This document shows positions 1-8,673 of a stretch of DNA of 64,000 nt, piece by piece. Position 1 is the first letter of the stretch, and each line of letters starts with the position of its first letter. Origin of the DNA: CAVZGO01 sp963774935. Lineage in GTDB: Bacteria; Chloroflexota; Anaerolineae; Anaerolineales; UBA4823. The notes beneath the pieces are model-generated. The model saw only the letters and a program-made list of their open reading frames with translations. It ran no database searches and had not been told where the DNA came from. The stretch covers positions 558,001-622,000 of the forward strand of contig CAVZGO010000003.1 of NCBI GenBank assembly GCA_963774935.1, given 5' to 3'. The position numbers and the translations under genes were made by a program.

Positions 1-65
1 CCACTGGATAACTGGTAAAAAGAGGACGCCGAAGTCACTCCCTAATTTCGACTTCAGGCGAACCA

Positions 66-614
66 ATGACGCCAAAACAACGCCTTAATCTGGTTCGCAT
101 CCTGGCATTGTTGGCGGTCATTGGGCTGAGTGTGCTTGCTTTTCTGTACCGTGACCAGTTGCGCTCCTTGGCGCAGTATGGTTACCTAGGCATATTTTTA
201 CTGTCATTCCTGGCAAATGCCACAATCTTGCTCCCCGCCCCGGGAGTTGTATTCGTGTTCGCGATGGGAGCTATTTATAATCCCATCGGCGTGGCGTTAG
301 CAGCCGGAGCGGGCTCTGCCTTAGGTGAAATTTCTGGTTATTTGATTGGTTTTAGTGGACAGGGAGTTGTAGAAAATAAAGTCAGGTACCAGCGGATTCT
401 CACCTGGATGCAAGAGCACCCTCACCTGCGCAATCTTGCCATCCTCGTCCTGGCTTTTATCCCCAATCCATTGTTTGACCTTGCCGGCATAGCCGCTGGA
501 ACGCTGCGTGTCCCGATTACCTCATTCCTATTTTTCACGTTGCTGGGTAAAATCGGGAAGATGTTGCTTTTTGCATACCTTGGCGCCTCTTCGTTGGATT
601 GGTTCACCAAGTGA
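66..614 (+). CDS. DedA/VTT-domain membrane protein
   Basis: A 182-residue integral membrane protein. An N-terminal hydrophobic segment (about residues 10-27) is followed by the VTT/SNARE-associated core: a hydrophobic stretch with the LLPAPG turn near residue 55, a Gly-rich AAGAGSALGE helix near residue 80, and an IPNPLFDLAGIAAG segment near residue 132, all typical of the DedA/TVP38 superfamily. Members of this family act as lipid scramblases or support membrane homeostasis; the substrate here cannot be told. The ATG at 66 has no strong ribosome-binding site, and the first 65 bases of the window hold nothing recognisable. The M20 peptidase gene follows about 50 bp downstream on the same strand. 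Confidence 0.8.
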   Translation: MTPKQRLNLVRILALLAVIGLSVLAFLYRDQLRSLAQYGYLGIFLLSFLANATILLPAPGVVFVFAMGAIYNPIGVALAAGAGSALGEISGYLIGFSGQGVVENKVRYQRILTWMQEHPHLRNLAILVLAFIPNPLFDLAGIAAGTLRVPITSFLFFTLLGKIGKMLLFAYLGASSLDWFTK

Positions 615-662
615 CTCTAGTTTTACTTATCAGATCGCATATTGTTCTTCAGGAGTATAAGA

Positions 663-2027
663 ATGATTATTGACACCAAAATCGACTCATACCTGACTTC
701 CCACATGGATCAGAGTATTGCTGAGCTTTCTCGCCTGTGCGCTCAACCGAGTGTCTCTGCACAGAACTGGGGTCTGGCGGAATGTGCAGAACTTGTCGCA
801 GAAATGCTGCGAAAGCGTGGATTTAAGACTGATATCATGCCCACCGATGGTGCTCCAGTTGTGTTTGCTGAGCGGCGCGGTCGTAGTTCCAAGACATTAT
901 TAATCTATAACCATTATGATGTTCAACCACCCGAGCCCTTGGAGCTGTGGGAGAGCCCCCCATTTGAGCCAACCATCCGAGATGGTAAATTATTCGCTCG
1001 TGGGGTGAGTGATGACAAAGGTCATTTGGTTGCGCGTTTATTTGCCATTGATGCTCTTTTGGATCAGGTGGATGAATTGCCATGCACGATCAAATTTATC
1101 ATCGAGGGCGAAGAAGAAACCAGCAGCGTCCATCTACATGGCTTTATCGAAGATAATCAAGACCTGTTAGCGGCAGATGCCTGTATATGGGAGTTTGGCG
1201 GAGTCGACCACCGTGAAATGCCGATGCAGTACCTGGGCTTGCGTGGTATATGCTATGTTGAGCTTTCCGTAGAAACAGCCAATCAGGATGTGCATTCAGG
1301 ACTGGGAGGCAGCATTTTTCCAAACGCTGCCTGGCGGCTGGTCTGGGCGCTTAATACCCTCAAGGATCAAGATGAGCGCATCCGTATCCCTGGCTTTTAT
1401 GATGCCATCGTTCCACTCAGCAAGCGGGATAAACAACTGATGGACGCGTTGCCGGAGGTATCCGAGGAATACCGACAGAGATACGGCATCGATTCATTTC
1501 TCAAAGGCTTGACCGGCGGTGTGGATTTGCGAATTGCCGAGGTTTTTGAGCCCACCTGTACGATCTGCGGCTTGACTTCCGGTTACCAGGGTCCAGGCTC
1601 AAAAACCGTGCTGCCAGCTCGCGCTTCTGCCAAGATCGATTTTCGCCTGGTACCCAATCAAACCCCACAAGAAATTGTGCGCTTACTGCGCGCTCATCTA
1701 GACGCCGAAGGCTTTCAGGATATTAAGATACAATTCCTGGGCGGGGAGCCAGCCGCCCGAACCGATCCAGATGATCCTTTTGTAAAACTGGTTGTAGATA
1801 CCTCGGAATCTGTCTACGGTCAGCCCATGCAGCTCGTGCCGATGGTAGGTGGGTCCGGTCCGAATTATCCTTTTGTTCACCTGCTCAAACTACCGGTGAT
1901 CACAGCCGGTGCAGGTTACCCCGGAACGCTTGCGCATGCTCCCAATGAAAATCTTCGCCTTGACCTGTACGAGCTTCACGCCCGGCATGTAGCCAGAATT
2001 ATCGCTGCCTTCGGAGATCAGGAATAA
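663..2027 (+). CDS. M20 family dipeptidase / metallopeptidase
   Basis: A 454-residue zinc exopeptidase of the M20 (ArgE/DapE/CPG2) family, cytoplasmic, probably hydrolysing dipeptides or N-acyl/N-carbamoyl amino acids. Metal-site motifs are visible: YNHYDVQP (His84 and Asp86), RGVSDDKG (bridging Asp, about residue 119) and EGEEE (general base and metal Glu, about residue 152). A dimerisation-domain His lies in DVHSGLGG, and a late His in LAHAPNE is a metal ligand. I chose ATG 663 because AGGAG lies 7 bases upstream; the frame is open further upstream from a TTG at 642. The YgeY and HyuC hydrolases of purine and hydantoin clusters belong to the same superfamily, but this gene lies 15 kb from the nucleobase locus, so a link is only possible. 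Confidence 0.88.
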   Translation: MIIDTKIDSYLTSHMDQSIAELSRLCAQPSVSAQNWGLAECAELVAEMLRKRGFKTDIMPTDGAPVVFAERRGRSSKTLLIYNHYDVQPPEPLELWESPPFEPTIRDGKLFARGVSDDKGHLVARLFAIDALLDQVDELPCTIKFIIEGEEETSSVHLHGFIEDNQDLLAADACIWEFGGVDHREMPMQYLGLRGICYVELSVETANQDVHSGLGGSIFPNAAWRLVWALNTLKDQDERIRIPGFYDAIVPLSKRDKQLMDALPEVSEEYRQRYGIDSFLKGLTGGVDLRIAEVFEPTCTICGLTSGYQGPGSKTVLPARASAKIDFRLVPNQTPQEIVRLLRAHLDAEGFQDIKIQFLGGEPAARTDPDDPFVKLVVDTSESVYGQPMQLVPMVGGSGPNYPFVHLLKLPVITAGAGYPGTLAHAPNENLRLDLYELHARHVARIIAAFGDQE

Positions 2028-2085
2028 ACTCTGTGCATCCATAAGAACGTAAGCAACGGCAATAATCATCTATCAGGAGGCTGAC

Positions 2086-2733
2086 ATGCTTGTTGGTGAG
2101 AGAATGGCACACCCGGTCATCACCGTTTCGCCTGAATCACTCGTGATTGAAGTATTGGAGTTGATGAAAAAGCACCACATCCGCCGTACTCCGGTGACAA
2201 AGGATAGCAAGCTGGTTGGCATTGTATCCGATAAAGACATCTTAAATGCTTCTCCATCACCCACAACCGCACTATCTGTTTGGGAGATGAATTACTTGTT
2301 AAGTAAAATACGAATCCGAGATGTCATGTCTCGAAAGGTATTGACGGTAAATGAAGACACCCCAATCGAGGAAGCCGCTAAAATAATGTCGGATAATAAA
2401 ATCGGTGGTTTACCAGTGATGAATGGAGACAAGATCGTTGGGATAATTACCGAAACTGACCTGTTCAAGGCTTTGCTGGGACTGATGGGTGCACGAGAAC
2501 ATGGCGTACGTGTCACCGCTCAAATCTCGGATGCCAAAGGGACGTTAGCACGCCTGACCGAGACGCTGGCAGGCGCTGGCGCGAATTTCATCGCATTCGG
2601 TCAAACCTCTGGCACAGATGCAACGAACCGACAGATAACATTTAAGGTCTCAGATATAGAGGAGGAACGATTGGTTAAATTACTGGAGCCGCTGGTCGAG
2701 CGAATAATAGATATTCGCGTCAGTGGCGGATAG
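2086..2733 (+). CDS. CBS-pair and ACT domain protein (AcuB-like)
   Basis: A 215-residue protein with two CBS domains (about residues 8-58 and 78-135) followed by an ACT domain (about 143-212). The GIVSDKDIL and GIITETDLF motifs end the two CBS units in the usual way. CBS pairs bind adenylate nucleotides and ACT domains bind amino acids, so this is probably a small cytoplasmic sensor. AcuB-type proteins with this order are known in many bacteria, but the partner is not evident here. A strong ribosome-binding site (AGGAGG) lies 6 bases before the ATG. The gene converges with the exonuclease gene, the two stop codons being only 19 bp apart. Confidence 0.85.
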   Translation: MLVGERMAHPVITVSPESLVIEVLELMKKHHIRRTPVTKDSKLVGIVSDKDILNASPSPTTALSVWEMNYLLSKIRIRDVMSRKVLTVNEDTPIEEAAKIMSDNKIGGLPVMNGDKIVGIITETDLFKALLGLMGAREHGVRVTAQISDAKGTLARLTETLAGAGANFIAFGQTSGTDATNRQITFKVSDIEEERLVKLLEPLVERIIDIRVSGG

Positions 2734-2752
2734 CTCTGTCTCACAATAAATT

Positions 2753-3298
2753 TCAGGGCATCCTGCTTGCGATGTAATAAAATAGCGCACGTAGCAAACG
2801 CGTATCATCACGCGCGCGGTGTGAGTTCGGTATCGCAATACCGCACTCTCTGCCCGCTGCTTGTAGAGTAAAGAAACGCGAGATGCCCCGGTAGTCGGAG
2901 TAGAGTTTCATGACATCGAAGAACCGCTGCATCTGTAATTCCCATGGAATTCCATATTTCTGGTGGCTTTGCCGCATCATCTTAACGTCAAAATCCACAT
3001 TGTAAATCCCCACATACCTGCCCTGCAGCACCGCCTGCACGCCTGGCCATACGTCCAGCCATGTTGGTGCGTTCTTTACCATCTCATCTGTGATCCCATT
3101 GATACGCGTCGAATCAGGCGGTATCGCGATGGTTGGTCGAACGAGTGTATCGACAAGGACTTTATCATCATAGTCGACTATACAAATTTCAATTATTTCA
3201 GCATAAGAGTCCAAACCGGTTGTTTCAGTATCTAAAAACAACGGCTTTATTGCCTGATATTCTTTAGCTTTCTGAATCGCCTGTCTGCGGTTACCCAT
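2753..3298 (-). CDS. DEDDh-type 3'-5' exonuclease
   Basis: A 181-residue DnaQ/PolC-epsilon-like exonuclease. The ExoI motif FLDTETTGL (about residues 21-29) supplies the first Asp and Glu, YNVDFDVKMM (near residue 100) the second Asp, and HRARDDTRLL (near residue 161) the His and last Asp of the DEDDh set. Such stand-alone proteins trim single-stranded DNA or RNA 3' ends or proofread for a polymerase. No polymerase domain is attached. It sits immediately downstream of the amino acid ABC importer ATPase, with a 3-base gap on the same strand, so it may be cotranscribed with that operon although no functional link is known. Confidence 0.85.
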   Translation of the reverse strand: MGNRRQAIQKAKEYQAIKPLFLDTETTGLDSYAEIIEICIVDYDDKVLVDTLVRPTIAIPPDSTRINGITDEMVKNAPTWLDVWPGVQAVLQGRYVGIYNVDFDVKMMRQSHQKYGIPWELQMQRFFDVMKLYSDYRGISRFFTLQAAGRECGIAIPNSHRARDDTRLLRALFYYIASRMP

Positions 3299-3301
3299 CT
3301 T

Positions 3302-4081
3302 CTAAATATGTTGAACCTTTCGCAATGGTTCTAGAAATATGCGCGTGCGTTCGTCTTGCGGATCGGTGAAGATTTGCTCCGGCAATCCATCCTCAACGAT
3401 CATTCCCTGATCGACGTAAATGATCCGGTCCGCAACATCCCGAGCAAATCCCATCTCATGTGTAACCACCATCATGGTCATGCCGTCGTATGCCAGCTCT
3501 TTCATGACATCCAACACTTCGCCGATTAATTCGGGATCTAAAGCCGAAGTTGGCTCGTCGAAAAGCATCACCTTAGGTTCCATCGCCAGGGCGCGTGCAA
3601 TCGCCACACGCTGTTTCTGGCCACCAGACAGACGGATCGGATGTACATTCATTTTATCCGATAGCCCTACTTTGTGCAGGTACCTCTCGCCGATGGTGAC
3701 CGCCTGGTCCTTGGGCATTTTCTTAACCGTCACCAGCCCTTCGATCACATTATCCATAACGGTCATGTGGGGGAACAGGTTGAACTCCTGAAAGACAATT
3801 CCAGTGCTCAACCGCAGTGCCAGCACCAAATTTCTTTCCACCTTAGAGCCGGGGCGAGAGACCGCCTTGTTACCGCTTATCGTAATCGTCCCTGAAGAAG
3901 GTGTCTCGAGGAAGTTCAGGCATCGCAGCATCGTACTTTTCCCAGACCCGCTGCGACCGATGACCACCAGCACTTCCCGTTCATAAACATTAAAGGACAC
4001 GCCCTTAAGTACATGTAGCATGCCAAACCATTTATGTAAATTTTCCACCTGCACAATGGCATTGTTATAGTTAACGCTCAT
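3302..4081 (-). CDS. Polar amino acid ABC transporter ATP-binding protein (GlnQ/HisP type)
   Basis: A 259-residue cytoplasmic ATPase. Walker A is GRSGSGKST, the ABC signature is LSGGQKQR, and Walker B is VMLFDEPTSALD, followed by the switch His in VVTHEMGFA, which is typical of the polar amino acid family. I placed the start at ATG 4081 (MSVNYNN), which overlaps the end of the permease gene by 11 bases. The frame is open upstream to 4162, but that stretch only shadows the permease C-terminus. It forms one transcription unit with the permease (4071-4946) and binding protein (5015-5998). Confidence 0.9.
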   Translation of the reverse strand: MSVNYNNAIVQVENLHKWFGMLHVLKGVSFNVYEREVLVVIGRSGSGKSTMLRCLNFLETPSSGTITISGNKAVSRPGSKVERNLVLALRLSTGIVFQEFNLFPHMTVMDNVIEGLVTVKKMPKDQAVTIGERYLHKVGLSDKMNVHPIRLSGGQKQRVAIARALAMEPKVMLFDEPTSALDPELIGEVLDVMKELAYDGMTMMVVTHEMGFARDVADRIIYVDQGMIVEDGLPEQIFTDPQDERTRIFLEPLRKVQHI

Positions 4082-4946
4082 AAGCCCGTGCCAACCTTTT
4101 TTCCAGCCTGCCTTCCAGCCAGGAAGAAATAATCGTGAGAATCCAATAAACCAGCGCGGCAAGCAAGAACATTTCCATGAACTTGCTGTCCACCCGGGCG
4201 AAACGGTTGGCGCGGTACGTCAGCTCCCAAATGCCCATCACGGATACTAAGGATGAATCCTTCTGCATGGCAATGAACTGGTTGCCGATATCCGGGATAA
4301 TGATCCGTATCGCCTGTGGCATAATAACACGCCGTAAGGTTTGCCAGCGCGACATACCGATCGCTTCTGCAGCTTCTTGCTGACCGTGGTGGATTGACTG
4401 CAGCCCGGCTCGGAAGATTTCGGTCATATACGCGCCGTAGTTCAAACTCAATGCGAGTATACCGGATGCCAAAGCAGACAAAATAAAAAGATGACCTATT
4501 TGTGGGTAGCCGAGTAAAGTAATCTGTTTTCCGATTTGAGGTAATCCAAGGTAGACAATATATATTTGGATCAATAAAGGTGTGCCCCGCACCAGTGAAA
4601 CATAAAAACCTGATACACCTTGCGCGATCGAGTTCGGTGACAAACGCCCCAACGCACCAAGCAACGCTAAAACTGAGGCGATTATTATTGAAACCAGAGA
4701 AATATAAATCGTATAAATAGCTCCCTGGACCACGATTTGATAATGTTGAAGAATATAGAGTGGATCAAAGTCCAGCAGCAGTAAAAATACCCCCAAAATC
4801 AGCAGCATTGCTACCCATACAATGGAAATCTTGATTTTATGGAATAACCGTTCCCGCCGTTCGTAGGTCTGCAAATCCAGCCCCATTTGCATGTCGGGAT
4901 CTGCACCAGGAAAACCGGGAGGTTTATACGTATTTACAGCCATCAC
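4071..4946 (-). CDS. Polar amino acid ABC transporter permease
   Basis: A 291-residue inner-membrane permease of the HisM/GlnP family. A cytoplasmic N-terminal tail of about 35 residues precedes the first membrane segment (about 37-60); the permease core begins near residue 70. The LVRGTPLLIQIYIVY segment near residue 138 and the EAA loop with EAAEAIGMSRWQTLRRVIMP near residue 210 are hallmarks of this family and dock with the ATPase. The long charged N-terminal tail is unusual for the family but common in Chloroflexota copies. It is translationally coupled to the downstream ATPase by an 11-base overlap. Confidence 0.9.
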   Translation of the reverse strand: MMAVNTYKPPGFPGADPDMQMGLDLQTYERRERLFHKIKISIVWVAMLLILGVFLLLLDFDPLYILQHYQIVVQGAIYTIYISLVSIIIASVLALLGALGRLSPNSIAQGVSGFYVSLVRGTPLLIQIYIVYLGLPQIGKQITLLGYPQIGHLFILSALASGILALSLNYGAYMTEIFRAGLQSIHHGQQEAAEAIGMSRWQTLRRVIMPQAIRIIIPDIGNQFIAMQKDSSLVSVMGIWELTYRANRFARVDSKFMEMFLLAALVYWILTIISSWLEGRLEKRLARAYER

Positions 4947-4967
4947 ATTCCTCCGATAAAAAATACG

Positions 4968-4994
4968 GGTGAGGTCTAAGAGAAAGACCTCACC
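4968..4994 (-). terminator. Intercistronic hairpin between binding protein and permease genes
   Basis: A perfect 10-bp inverted repeat (GGTGAGGTCT and AGACCTCACC) with a 7-base loop, between the stop of the binding-protein gene and the start of the permease gene. There is no long T tract on the minus strand. It probably acts as a partial terminator or 3'-end stabiliser that keeps binding-protein mRNA in excess, a common arrangement in ABC importer operons. Confidence 0.6.
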
Positions 4995-5014
4995 CCAATA
5001 CTGGTTTCAATTGA

Positions 5015-5998
5015 CTATTTATACTGTGGTAAGGCACTCATGTCGAACATGGCGGCTGCTTCAGCCAGATCCATGCTGTAATATTTATCCGACAAATACT
5101 TGAGTGTGCCATCTGAGTGCATGCCCTTAATAATCTCAGTCACCTTATTGAGAAAATTAAGCGTCTCAAAAGAGGAACTTTTATCCACCGCACCTGCCAG
5201 GTATTCGAAGTAAACAGGTTCGCCCAGTTGTTTCAAGGGAAGACCATCTGCGATAACACCGCTGCCCGTGGGGAGGGCGGTTAAAACGGCATCCAGTCTG
5301 AGACCATCTCCCAATGCCAGGTCTTGCAAAGCGTTCAAATCGGTCTCATAGCCCATAAATTGTGGGTTTTCTACAACCAGGGTGATCTCCTCGCCAGGGA
5401 TAGCGAGCGTGCCTGACAGGTAGGAATCGTAGGTGCATCCCGAGCACGCACCGATCTTCTTACCGCTCAGGTCACTCGGTTGGGTAAAGCTTTCATTATC
5501 CACGTGGACGAAGAAAGCTGCTGGCGTAGTGTAATAAGGCTGGGTGAAGAAAAGGTTATCCATACGCTGCGGCGTGATAGTCACTGAGCCGATGCTGAGG
5601 TCCCAGCGGTCAGCCCAGCTGCCGCTGACGATCATATCCCAGGTTGGCGTCACAAAACATACTTCAACACCTAACCGCTTGGCAATGGTAGCCGCAACAT
5701 CGATATCAAAGCCAGTCAGCTCATTCGCGGTGCGTTCCTCTCCGGAGCACTTCGTACCTTCGGGGCGGACCGCTCCCTCAACCAGCTGAGATTGAGGTGG
5801 ATAAGCCGGGTCGGTTGAAACGATCAATTTGCCACGCTGCAGGATTTCGTTGAGCAAATCAGCGGATGGCTGGGCAGCAGGTGCTTCAGTCTCGGTTTGG
5901 ACAGGCTCGGTGGTAGCTTCAGGCGTTGCACTCTGGCACGCTGAAAGGATCATACTTGCCCCCAATAGTATTACGATGGCGATATTCAACTTCTTCAT
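5015..5998 (-). CDS. Polar amino acid ABC transporter substrate-binding lipoprotein
   Basis: A 327-residue secreted lipoprotein. The signal peptide begins MKKLNIAIVILLG and ends at the lipobox ILSAC, with the lipidated Cys near residue 21, followed by a short Thr/Glu/Ala-rich linker. The mature part is a type II periplasmic-binding fold (SBP_bac_3): the opening ILQRGKLIVSTDPAYPP, FDIDVAATIAKRLGVEV and the SVTITPQRMDNLFFTQPYY hinge are classic for polar amino acid binders. ATG 5998 was chosen because GGAGG lies 8 bases upstream and a signal peptide follows; the frame is open to 6061. The ligand cannot be assigned. A candidate promoter lies at 6149-6177. Confidence 0.9.
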   Translation of the reverse strand: MKKLNIAIVILLGASMILSACQSATPEATTEPVQTETEAPAAQPSADLLNEILQRGKLIVSTDPAYPPQSQLVEGAVRPEGTKCSGEERTANELTGFDIDVAATIAKRLGVEVCFVTPTWDMIVSGSWADRWDLSIGSVTITPQRMDNLFFTQPYYTTPAAFFVHVDNESFTQPSDLSGKKIGACSGCTYDSYLSGTLAIPGEEITLVVENPQFMGYETDLNALQDLALGDGLRLDAVLTALPTGSGVIADGLPLKQLGEPVYFEYLAGAVDKSSSFETLNFLNKVTEIIKGMHSDGTLKYLSDKYYSMDLAEAAAMFDMSALPQYK

Positions 5999-6148
5999 TG
6001 CGTAATCCTCCGGTAATCTTGGCGTAAGATATTTATGCTTCGATAATTGCTCGCCAGGCAAGGATGCAATTCAGCAATTTACCTCCAATAAGCCATGAAA
6101 TTCGTTAAAGAAAAATGACTTTCAAATGATCGAATTTTAATAAAAGTA

Positions 6149-6177
6149 ATTATAGACCACGAAATCCTATCGGGCAA
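6149..6177 (-). promoter_or_regulatory. Candidate promoter of the amino acid ABC operon
   Basis: On the minus strand TTGCCC (-35, 6172-6177) is followed after 17 bases by a perfect TATAAT (-10, 6149-6154). It would give a leader of about 145 bases before the ATG at 5998. The leader shows no riboswitch that I recognise. The surrounding 6060-6250 stretch is AT-rich and carries nothing else I can identify. Confidence 0.5.
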
Positions 6178-6252
6178 GGAATTTAGTATTTTTTTACCCC
6201 CCGGTTTTAATTAGAAATTTAATCTAAGTCAATCAAGGAATGAATTCCTTGA

Positions 6253-7239
6253 TCATCCTTTTAGCTCCACAATATCACCATCCTGTAAAACGTAATCTCG
6301 ATGCACCATCTGACCATCAAACTCAGCGCTGCCCCACACCCGGGCTGATTTCAAGTGCTCATAAAAATCACGGTGGACTTTGCGCGCCATGTCAATCACC
6401 GTACCGCCTTTGCGTAAAACGAATGGCCGTTCCAAATCTGGCTCTTTGCCATAAGATTTTGCATAAACACGGATGATCCCAAGGTGGTTGTAAATATATT
6501 GCTTAAATTCATCAAAATTTCGCCCACTGATCGATGATACCGGCATGTGCACGATTGGCTCATCAAGCAGATCACAGCAGATCTCGTAAAGCTCATCCAA
6601 GGCTGGCTCGTCTGCTTTATTTACCAGGATGATTAACTGGATGAATATCCTGCGCGCATCATCGGTAGGTCTGACGATCCACTCCTGCGAGTAGATGTGA
6701 TGCTCAGCCAATAGTTGTAATGAATCCTTTACCTGCTCCAAAGGATCGGCTTGCAGGTCCACAACAAGGCAGGTCATATCGACTTTTCGCACCAGGTCAA
6801 ACAAGCCCGGCTCGGAGATGTTACGCTCAAGCGCCGGCGTATCGATGAGCTGAATCTGGATATCCTGGAAGGGCATCATCCCCGGAGAAGGCTTCCAGGT
6901 GGTGTACGGCGCTGGAGAGACCTCAGGACGCGCATTGGTCAGGCTACACACCAGTGCTGATTTACCGACATTGGTTGGCCCGATCAGCGCCACCTGCCCA
7001 GCGCCCTCTCGCTCGATATGGTATACCGAGGCGTGCCCACCATGTTTCTTCTGCGACTGAGCTTCTTCTCTCAAGCGCGATAGCTGCCTCCGCAAGTCCG
7101 CACGTAGATGATCGGTGCCTTTATGCTTGGGGACAATGCTGATCATCTCCTCCAGCAGGACGATCTTCTCTGCCGGCGTCTCAGCTTCTCGAAAGCGCCT
7201 CTCCGCATTAAAGTAATCAGGAGGGAGATTGGTGGGCAT
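6253..7239 (-). CDS. Obg/DRG-type GTPase with C-terminal TGS domain
   Basis: A 328-residue cytoplasmic GTPase. Residues 1-65 form a charged helical region, followed by the G domain: G1 GPTNVGKS (about residue 87), G3 in LIDTPA (about 134) and G4 NKAD (about 207). A TGS domain occupies roughly residues 245-328, ending in GDIVELKG. This is the layout of DRG-like GTPases rather than Obg proper, since no glycine-rich Obg fold is present. Relatives associate with ribosomes. The last bases of the gene lie close to the promoter of the amino acid ABC operon, transcribed in the same direction. Confidence 0.85.
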   Translation of the reverse strand: MPTNLPPDYFNAERRFREAETPAEKIVLLEEMISIVPKHKGTDHLRADLRRQLSRLREEAQSQKKHGGHASVYHIEREGAGQVALIGPTNVGKSALVCSLTNARPEVSPAPYTTWKPSPGMMPFQDIQIQLIDTPALERNISEPGLFDLVRKVDMTCLVVDLQADPLEQVKDSLQLLAEHHIYSQEWIVRPTDDARRIFIQLIILVNKADEPALDELYEICCDLLDEPIVHMPVSSISGRNFDEFKQYIYNHLGIIRVYAKSYGKEPDLERPFVLRKGGTVIDMARKVHRDFYEHLKSARVWGSAEFDGQMVHRDYVLQDGDIVELKG

Positions 7240-7316
7240 GTTTAAGCTAACAACCTGTTAGATAATTTACCGCTGAATTTATTATACTAACAGACATGCT
7301 GACTGGCTTAATTAAT

Positions 7317-7344
7317 TACTGGCGTTGCAAGTGCACCGCCAGTA
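7317..7344 (-). terminator. Hairpin downstream of tRNA-Lys
   Basis: An 8-bp inverted repeat (TACTGGCG and CGCCAGTA) with a 12-base loop, 23 bases beyond the 3' end of the minus-strand tRNA. It is followed only by an AT-rich stretch without a clear T run, so it is a weak terminator or processing signal. Confidence 0.45.
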
Positions 7345-7367
7345 GCTCTACCAGATATTTACTTCAG

Positions 7368-7440
7368 TGACCTCGCTGGGACTCGAACCCAGAACCTAAG
7401 CATTAAGAGTGCCTTGCTCTGCCAATTGAGCTACGAGGCC
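7368..7440 (-). tRNA. tRNA-Lys (anticodon CTT)
   Basis: A full cloverleaf reads on the minus strand. Acceptor GGCCTCG (7440 inward) pairs with CGAGGTC with one G-T pair; the D arm contains AGCTCAATTGGCAGAGC; the anticodon stem AGGCA pairs with TGCTT around the loop CTCTTAA, giving anticodon CTT; the T arm is CTGGG-TTCGAGT-CCCAG. The discriminator base is A. CCA is not encoded. No intron is present. This is the only RNA gene of its class that I see in the window. Confidence 0.95.
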
Positions 7441-7444
7441 AAAT

Positions 7445-7673
7445 GTTATTGCTATTTCAAAGTACTGCCAGACGATCAAGCGTTGCTTTCTCAGCCAATT
7501 TGATCTTAACGGGCTTTAAGCAAACGAATTATACTCAAATAAGGCCGGATGTCAATAAGATGAGCCTTTAAATTTTCAAGTCGAAGATCTCTGCAGAGTA
7601 TAATCGTTGGTTACTGCAAAGTGAATAGGCTTTCATAAAATCAACCATCAAGCCTGCAAATGGGAACATTGAG
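7445..7673. other. Intergenic region before the DmpA-type peptidase gene
   Basis: This gene-free stretch has a perfect TATAAT at 7599-7604 that could be the -10 of the downstream peptidase gene; no convincing -35 lies 16-18 bases upstream. The segment nearest 7440 must contain the tRNA promoter on the minus strand, which I could not define. Nothing else is recognisable. Confidence 0.3.
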
Positions 7674-8660
7674 ATGTCAATGGACATAACCATCACCGAT
7701 ATTCAAGGAATCCTGGTCGGTCATGCCCAGGATGACATTGCACTCACCGGCTGTACCGCCATACTTTGCCCCGATGGAGCCGTCGCTGGTGTCGACCAGC
7801 GCGGCGGGGCGCCGGGCACGCGCGAGACGGATGCCCTGCACCCGATGCACCTGGTCGAAAAGATTCACGGCATCCTGCTGGCTGGCGGCTCGGCGTTCGG
7901 TCTGGATGCCGCGGGCGGCGCGGTGCGCTACCTGGAAGAGCGCGGCATCGGCTTCGACGTGGGTGTGGCGCGTGTTCCGATTGTTCCATCTGCGATATTA
8001 TTTGATTTAAACCTCGGACGGCCTGACATTCGCCCGGATGCATCAATGGGCTACCAGGCATGCGCCAATGCCACTTCTAATCCACCGGCTGAGGGGAATG
8101 TCGGCGCGGGCTGCGGGGCGTCGGTGGGCAAAATTCTCGGCATCCAACAGGCGATGAAAGCCGGTATTGGCAGCGCAGGGTTAGAGATCACGCCGGGGCT
8201 GCTGGTAGCTGCTCTGGTAGCGGTTAATGCACTGGGGGATGTCATCGACGCGGACAGCGGTCAGATTATCGCCGGAGCACGCCTGCCTGGCCCCCCGCAA
8301 GGAGCTGAACTCCAGTTTGCGGATACGCTGCAGGTGATGCAGAAGCTCGCTGGTGGGGCGAACCTGGGATTCAACCGCCGGCACGACAACACGGTCATCG
8401 GTGTCGTCGCAACGAACGCCCGCCTGAATAAGGAGCAGGTCAATAAAGTGGCCCAAATGGCGCAGGATGGACTGGCACGCACCATCCGCCCGGCACACAC
8501 CATGCTGGACGGGGATACGATCTTCGCCCTGGCAACCGGTCAGGTGGAGGCAGATGTGAATATCATCGGCGCATTCGCTGCGCAGGTCTTCGCTCAGGCG
8601 ATCGTACGAGCAGTGAAAGCTGCTGCCCCTGCCGGCGGCTTACCGGCGCTGGGGCGTTAG
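7674..8660 (+). CDS. P1/DmpA-type (S58) aminopeptidase
   Basis: A 328-residue protein of the DmpA/peptidase S58 family, N-terminal nucleophile hydrolases that autocleave into two chains. Family landmarks are GVDQRGGAPGTRETD near residue 42, LLAGGSAFGLDAA near residue 70, GNVGAGCGASVGK near residue 143, and the HDNTVIGVVATN segment near residue 240, where processing before the Thr nucleophile is expected. Characterised members release N-terminal D- or beta-amino acids from small peptides; the substrate here is unknown. It is shorter than classical DmpA (about 375 residues), as are many bacterial homologues. Bases 7795-7970 are visibly more GC-rich than the flanks. Confidence 0.85.
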   Translation: MSMDITITDIQGILVGHAQDDIALTGCTAILCPDGAVAGVDQRGGAPGTRETDALHPMHLVEKIHGILLAGGSAFGLDAAGGAVRYLEERGIGFDVGVARVPIVPSAILFDLNLGRPDIRPDASMGYQACANATSNPPAEGNVGAGCGASVGKILGIQQAMKAGIGSAGLEITPGLLVAALVAVNALGDVIDADSGQIIAGARLPGPPQGAELQFADTLQVMQKLAGGANLGFNRRHDNTVIGVVATNARLNKEQVNKVAQMAQDGLARTIRPAHTMLDGDTIFALATGQVEADVNIIGAFAAQVFAQAIVRAVKAAAPAGGLPALGR

Positions 8661-8673
8661 ATCACTCCAGGCA

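Noticed and set aside
7723..8061. Several overlapping open frames on both strands in the DmpA-type gene
   Set aside because: They are products of the local GC-rich stretch, where stop codons are rare. The peptidase frame alone has conserved motifs.
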